A stretch of DNA of 26,720 bases from a bacterium (GTDB lineage: Bacteria; Pseudomonadota; Alphaproteobacteria; Rhizobiales; Xanthobacteraceae): NCBI GenBank assembly GCA_029946075.1, contig JAQSDT010000619.1:1-26720 (forward strand), given 5' to 3'. A program made the translations under genes and the position numbers. The notes under the pieces are model-generated. The model was not told the origin of the DNA. It did no database searches and saw nothing but the letters and a program-made list of their open reading frames with translations. Positions 23,428 to 26,720 of this stretch are shown piece by piece; within the stretch, counting starts at the first letter, position 1; the number at the start of each line of letters is the position of its first letter.

Positions 23428-23990
23428 CGAACAAGATCTCTATCAAGATGTTTGTAATGCTGCGGTTGATGGCGGCAAATTTCTGGGCACGGCCATTTTC
23501 CTGATCGAGGACGACTCTTCGTGGTTCCGGATGGCCGCTGGGGCCGGTCCCTTCGTTCATTTGATCGAGCAACTTCGTTTTTCTTCTGATGCCACCATTC
23601 CGCACGGTCAGGGACTCGGTGGCGAGGCGTTTCGCACGGCCAGACCGTGCATTAGCAGCGATGTTCTCAACGATCCCAGAACCCAACCGTGGAAGGAACT
23701 GGCCGCGAGCGCGGGCCTGATGGCGAGTGCCGTGCTGCCTCTCCTTCGAGACGGCCAAGCGGACAAGACATTGGCACGATAGCCCAATTCCCATCAGATC
23801 TGGAGCCGGCCTACCCCTATTGAGAAATGGAGAAGCGGTTGGCGTCCTGCTCTTCCTGTCGAGCGAAACGGATGTGTTTACCCCAGAATTTATGAAGCTG
23901 CTGGGGCGGCTTGCTGACAACGTATCATTCGCGATGGAAATGCTGGAGCGTGAGGACGCCCGACGCGCTGCAGAGCAAGCTAAGGACCGG
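23420..23990 (+). pseudogene. GAF-domain sensor remnant, frame broken
   Basis: The reading frame from 23420 encodes a GAF-like domain (SEQDLYQDVCNAAVDGGKF, then AIFLIEDDSSWFRMAAGAG, IPHGQGLGGEAFRTARP and ASAVLPLLRDGQA) and hits a stop at 23780. In another frame from about 23790, a second GAF end follows: AGLPLLRNGEAVGVLLFLSS, then PEFMKLLGRLADNVSFAMEM and LEREDARRAAEQ. The element LPLLR-D/N-G-Q/E-A thus occurs twice about 75 bases apart, as if two GAF domains (tandem or paralogous) were joined by a deletion. The LADNVSFA..ERE ending is usual before GGDEF/EAL output domains, which are absent. Both ends abut unrelated fragments. Confidence 0.7.
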
Positions 23991-23994
23991 CTGA

Positions 23995-24170
23995 CGCGGA
24001 TGCCCGTCAACGACTTCATGACCAAGAACGGAAGCATCCGCGACGACGGCCGCATGATGCGCGACATGTACCTTTTGCAGACCAAGAAGCCGTCGGAATC
24101 GAAGGGCGAGTGGGACCTGATGAACGTCGCCGCGACCATTCCGGCTGAGGTAGCGTATCGGTCGCTCGCG
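23995..24170 (+). pseudogene. C-terminal fragment of a branched-chain amino acid ABC substrate-binding protein
   Basis: The segment MPVNDFMTKNGSIRDDGRMM, then RDMYLLQTKKPSESKG and ATIPAEVAYRSLAD matches the conserved C-terminal tail of HAAT/LivJ-type periplasmic binding proteins as I know them (PINDFF..GKIREDGR..HDMYLFEVKKPSESKGPWDYYK). It is fused in frame to the preceding GAF remnant and has no signal peptide or N-terminal lobes. It ends at about 24170, where the antisense regulator remnant begins. Confidence 0.7.
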
Positions 24171-24842
24171 GACCCGCCCAATGGCGCCGAGCACCTTCCC
24201 GTCCCTCTTGATGGGAATGCGGGAAACGACTCTGTCTCCGCCGCGCATGCGCTGAATTTTCCCGACCTCGGCCTTGCCCGTGGCCACGATCTCATGCAGT
24301 CGCGTGTTGTCGATGACGGTCTCGACCGGGCGTCCGTTTCCTTCGCCGGCCTTCAGCCCGAAAAACGCTTCGTGGATCGGAGAAATGTAGACGATCTTGG
24401 CCTTGTCATCGACGATCGTCATGGCGTCGAACGGATCCGTCAGCAGGTGCTGCAGGATGTCCCAGGAGAAATCGACGCTGCCGATGAAGCTGAGAAGTGC
24501 GTCGCCCGGCGTTTCGCTGAGAACGAGCATTTCTCCGGACCCGGCCAGAGTGACCAGCACCACGTATATCTTGCGATCGAGATTCAGCGTCGTGATGCGC
24601 CGCTCGCGCGCCTCGGCCATCTAGGCCTGATCTGCGGTCAACGAATTCAGACGTGGATCGGAGCCCACGCCGACCGAAGCGATTACACGAGCCGCAGCGT
24701 CGAAGAGAAGCACACCGGCAATCGTGGCGGTAATCGGATTAGGCATTTCCTCAGTGTCCTTGTTGAGGACATGTGAGCACAGTGAGGACGCCGCTTCAAG
24801 AAACTTTGCCGCTCCTGAGGACACAAATTTAAGAGGCTCCAA
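24165..24842 (-). pseudogene. PAS-domain transcriptional regulator N-terminus, with in-frame stop and truncation
   Basis: The minus-strand frame contains NPITATIAGVLLFDAAARVI, an in-frame TAG at 24621-24623, then MAEARERRITTLNLDRKIYV and a PAS domain (ILQHLLTDPFDAMTIVDDKA, KIVYISPIHEAFFGLKAGEG, then GKVLGAIGRV). The segments before and after the TAG read as one continuous protein, so the stop is probably a nonsense mutation. The layout resembles PAS-containing sigma-54-dependent activators, but the frame loses similarity after GAIGRV at about 24170, and no AAA+ domain is present. The base composition is like that of the surroundings. Confidence 0.65.
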
Positions 24843-24957
24843 AGGCTACCCCTGCAAAACAAGGAGTTCCACGACCCAGGAGCAGCAGCGGCGAAATGGC
24901 ACGGGTGTTGCTGATGTCTGGATAGCAGCAACGCCCATGAAGGCAGTTCTCGAATGC

Positions 24958-24983
24958 TGCATTGCGAGATAGGGATGAAACCG
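24958..24983 (+). repeat. Direct repeat, copy 1
   Basis: 26 bases beginning TGCATTGCGAGATAGGG and ending ATGAAACCG are identical to 26695-26720. They span the ribosome-binding region and first three codons (Met-Lys-Pro) of the broken ligase. Confidence 0.9.
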
Positions 24984-25540
24984 TACTTAACTCTCCATCA
25001 CGCTGCGAGCGCGCAGCGCTACTACAGCGAACGGATGTGGTGCGAAGACACCTTCTACAGTCTGCTCACCAGTCATGCGACCGAGCGGCCTGATGTCGTG
25101 GCGCTGCAGGATGCTCGCCAAGCGCTGACGTGGGGCGAGCTCAAGCGTTGGACGGGCGGTGTTGCGGCAGATCTGCGCGAATACGGGCTAGTCCGCGGCG
25201 ACCGCGTGATGATGTGGTTGTCAAACCGCATCGAAGCGGTCGTCATGTTCCTCGCCTGCGCGCGTGAAGGGATCGCCTGCAACCTCTCGGTTCACAAGAC
25301 CTACGCATGCGCCGGGGTCGGCGATCGTCCCAACACGCTGTCGGCGCGGGCGCTTCTGACCGAAGACGGTTGGGGTATCGACCGTGCGACCATCGACTAC
25401 GGCTGGTTTCTATCCGGAGATCTTGGCGTCATGGACGCCAAAGGCAATCTCCGCATCGAGAGGCGCGCCTCAAGGACCTGATAATCCGTGTCGGCCACAA
25501 CATCTATCCGTCGCACTGGCTTCTTTCTTACTTATCGCGG
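24975..25540 (+). pseudogene. Acyl-CoA ligase, internally deleted and frameshifted
   Basis: From ATG 24975 the frame encodes a ligase N-terminus (MKPYLTLHHAASAQRYYSER, then DVVALQDARQALTWGELKRW and GDRVMMWLSNRIEAVVMFLA) up to about NLSVHKTYACAGV. It then jumps directly to a C-terminal segment, GWFLSGDLGVMDAKGNLRIE. The roughly 250 residues between, including the SGTTGxPKG P-loop, are missing. After a frame change near 25465 the hinge region continues in another frame as LKDLIIRVGHNIYPSHW and is then lost. The gene cannot make a working ligase. Its start is duplicated at the right edge of the window. Confidence 0.85.
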
Positions 25541-25611
25541 CCATGCGGACAGCCAACGTGCGTGGCACACGCTTTGCTAACTGCCAAAAATAGTCACTTG
25601 GGGAGGGTTAC

Positions 25612-26580
25612 ATGAAGAGTTGGTCGGCAATCATTGGGGCTCTGATCTTAAGTTCGCTATCTATGGATGTATTGGCTGATACGTACCCGTCAAAGCCGAT
25701 ACGGTTGATTATCCCATTTGCTGCGGGTGGCCCGACAGACGCGCTTGGGCGAACGTTCGCTAAGGAGCTCGGGGAAGTACTTGGACAAACGGTCGTCGTC
25801 GAGAATAGATCTGGCGCGGGCGGAAACATTGGAACGGACGCCGTCGCCAAGTCCCCTCCAGACGGTTATACCATCGGCTTCGGCACGAATGGACCGCTCG
25901 CAGGCAATGTCACGCTCTTCAAGTCGCTGCCTTATGATCCGACCACGGCATTCGCCCCAATCACCCGCATCGCGTTCGTATCGAACTTAATCGCAGTGCA
26001 TCCTGGTCTGGGTGTGAAAACGTTGAGCGAACTGATTGAGCTGATTCGAAGAGAGCCCAACAAGCACAATTTCGCGCACGGAGGCTCGGGCACTACACAG
26101 CATCTCGGCGGAGAGCTGTTCAAGTCGATGGCGCAGCTGCAGATGAGCGGTGTGGCTTATCGTGGCGAAGGGCCCGCGCTTAATGACGCTATTGCGGGTC
26201 ATGTCCCGATCATCTTTTCGAGTCTTGCAACCGGCATCCCCATCGTGCAGTCGGGTCACCTCATCGCGCTGGCGGTGACTTCGAAGGATCGCATTCCGGC
26301 TGTCGCTAACATTCCGACGGTGGCTGAAGCTGCCCTGCCAGGGTATGTTGCAACAGCTTGGTACGCGCTGCTCGCGCCTGCCGGTACTCCACAGGCAATA
26401 GTTGAGAAGCTGAATGCCGCTGCTCGCAAGGCCATGGAGTCTCCTGCGACGAAGAAGCTTCTCGATCAAGCCGGAGCGATTACTGCCCCAACCACACCCG
26501 GCGAGCTTGGCGAGTTCATCAAGAGTGAAATCAGTCGTTGGAAGCCAATCATTGAGATGTCTGGCGCCAAAGTCGACTGA
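25612..26580 (+). CDS. TctC/Bug-family periplasmic substrate-binding protein
   Basis: A 322-aa tripartite tricarboxylate transporter (TTT) family solute-binding protein of normal length. The signal peptide is about residues 1-22 (hydrophobic IIGALILSSLSMDVLA, predicted cleavage LA-DTYPSKP). Family motifs: YPSKPIRLIIPFAAGGPTDA at the mature N-terminus, VVENRSGAGGNIGTDAVAKS, DGYTIGFGTNGPLAGN and PTVAEAALPGY. It binds a carboxylate-type ligand in the periplasm; many Bug proteins occur as orphans without the TctAB membrane subunits, and none is seen here. The ATG has GGGAGGG upstream. It stands between the two direct repeats, downstream of the ligase pseudogene, and could import the acid used by the cluster, but that is inference. 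Confidence 0.94.
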   Translation: MKSWSAIIGALILSSLSMDVLADTYPSKPIRLIIPFAAGGPTDALGRTFAKELGEVLGQTVVVENRSGAGGNIGTDAVAKSPPDGYTIGFGTNGPLAGNVTLFKSLPYDPTTAFAPITRIAFVSNLIAVHPGLGVKTLSELIELIRREPNKHNFAHGGSGTTQHLGGELFKSMAQLQMSGVAYRGEGPALNDAIAGHVPIIFSSLATGIPIVQSGHLIALAVTSKDRIPAVANIPTVAEAALPGYVATAWYALLAPAGTPQAIVEKLNAAARKAMESPATKKLLDQAGAITAPTTPGELGEFIKSEISRWKPIIEMSGAKVD

Positions 26581-26694
26581 CGAGCCAGTAGGACTTCTGC
26601 GTGTCCAACCCCACATGTGCTCGCACTCCCGAACTTAACGACGCTGGCACTTTTATTGCTCAGGCTTTCACAAAGGGAACTTGAAGCACCGTGT

Positions 26695-26720
26695 TGCATT
26701 GCGAGATAGGGATGAAACCG
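26695..26720 (+). repeat. Direct repeat, copy 2, with probable start of a ligase gene
   Basis: Identical over 26 bases to 24958-24983 and running off the window. It includes ATG AAA CCG at 26712-26720, the first three codons of the ligase pseudogene. A second, possibly intact ligase copy probably starts here; only three codons are visible, so this is inference from the repeat. Confidence 0.7.

Noticed and set aside
23727..24776. A 349-residue plus-strand frame as a single real gene
   Set aside because: It is a chimera: a GAF end, an ABC binding-protein tail, then sequence antisense to the PAS regulator remnant.
24843..24957. Three TGAGGAC-like motifs near 24756-24825 and the following stretch as a repeat array or small gene
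   Set aside because: Spacing is irregular, copies are short, and no ribosome binding site with a convincing frame was seen.

Overview
The window reads as alphaproteobacterial chromosome, probably Bradyrhizobium/Rhodopseudomonas-like. This is inferred from the high G+C, the gene families (AliA/AliB-like enzymes, a TctC-type binding protein, IS110 and IS3 remnants) and the many divergent CoA-catabolic operons; no rRNA or housekeeping marker is present to confirm it. No tRNA, rRNA or CRISPR array was seen.

Positions 1-21.9 kb form a dense, intact acyl-CoA catabolic locus. From left to right it holds: an acyl-CoA carboxylase carboxyltransferase (cut by the left edge) and an acyl-CoA dehydrogenase on the minus strand; a second, paralogous carboxyltransferase on the plus strand; a minus-strand operon of acyl-CoA ligase, nitroreductase, Cys-less thiolase-like protein and DUF35 protein; a crotonase-fold protein (+); a minus-strand operon of an acetoacetyl-CoA-synthetase-type ligase and an AliA-like ligase; a transglutaminase-like protein (+); an AliB-like dehydrogenase (-); fadH plus an SDR (+); a second SDR (-); a crotonase-fold protein and an acyl-CoA dehydrogenase (+); and a TetR regulator (-).

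Five divergent intergenic regions carry copies of one dyad, CTAACA-N2-TGTTAG. Seven copies were found, two of them paired, and the best is a perfect 18-bp palindrome. This is the main structural finding: it ties at least eight transcription units into one regulon, with the TetR gene at 21.2-21.9 kb as the obvious candidate regulator. The inferred pathway activates a cyclic or branched (alicyclic or terpenoid-like) carboxylic acid as a CoA thioester. It then desaturates it, reduces dienoyl/enoyl intermediates (FadH and PECR/DECR-like SDRs), carboxylates it in the manner of geranyl- or methylcrotonyl-CoA carboxylase, and cleaves it, possibly by a retro-aldol step through the Cys-less thiolase/DUF35 pair. 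The substrate cannot be fixed from the sequence.

Positions 22.1-25.6 kb are a graveyard of gene fragments: a truncated acyl-CoA dehydrogenase, a truncated IS3 orfA abutting an IS110 transposase tail, broken GAF-domain coding sequence, the C-terminal tail of a branched-chain amino acid ABC binding protein, an antisense PAS/regulator N-terminus with an in-frame stop, and an internally deleted acyl-CoA ligase. An intact TctC-family periplasmic binding protein follows. The last 26 bases of the window repeat the sequence at the start of the broken ligase, which suggests that a second copy of that ligase begins at the right edge.
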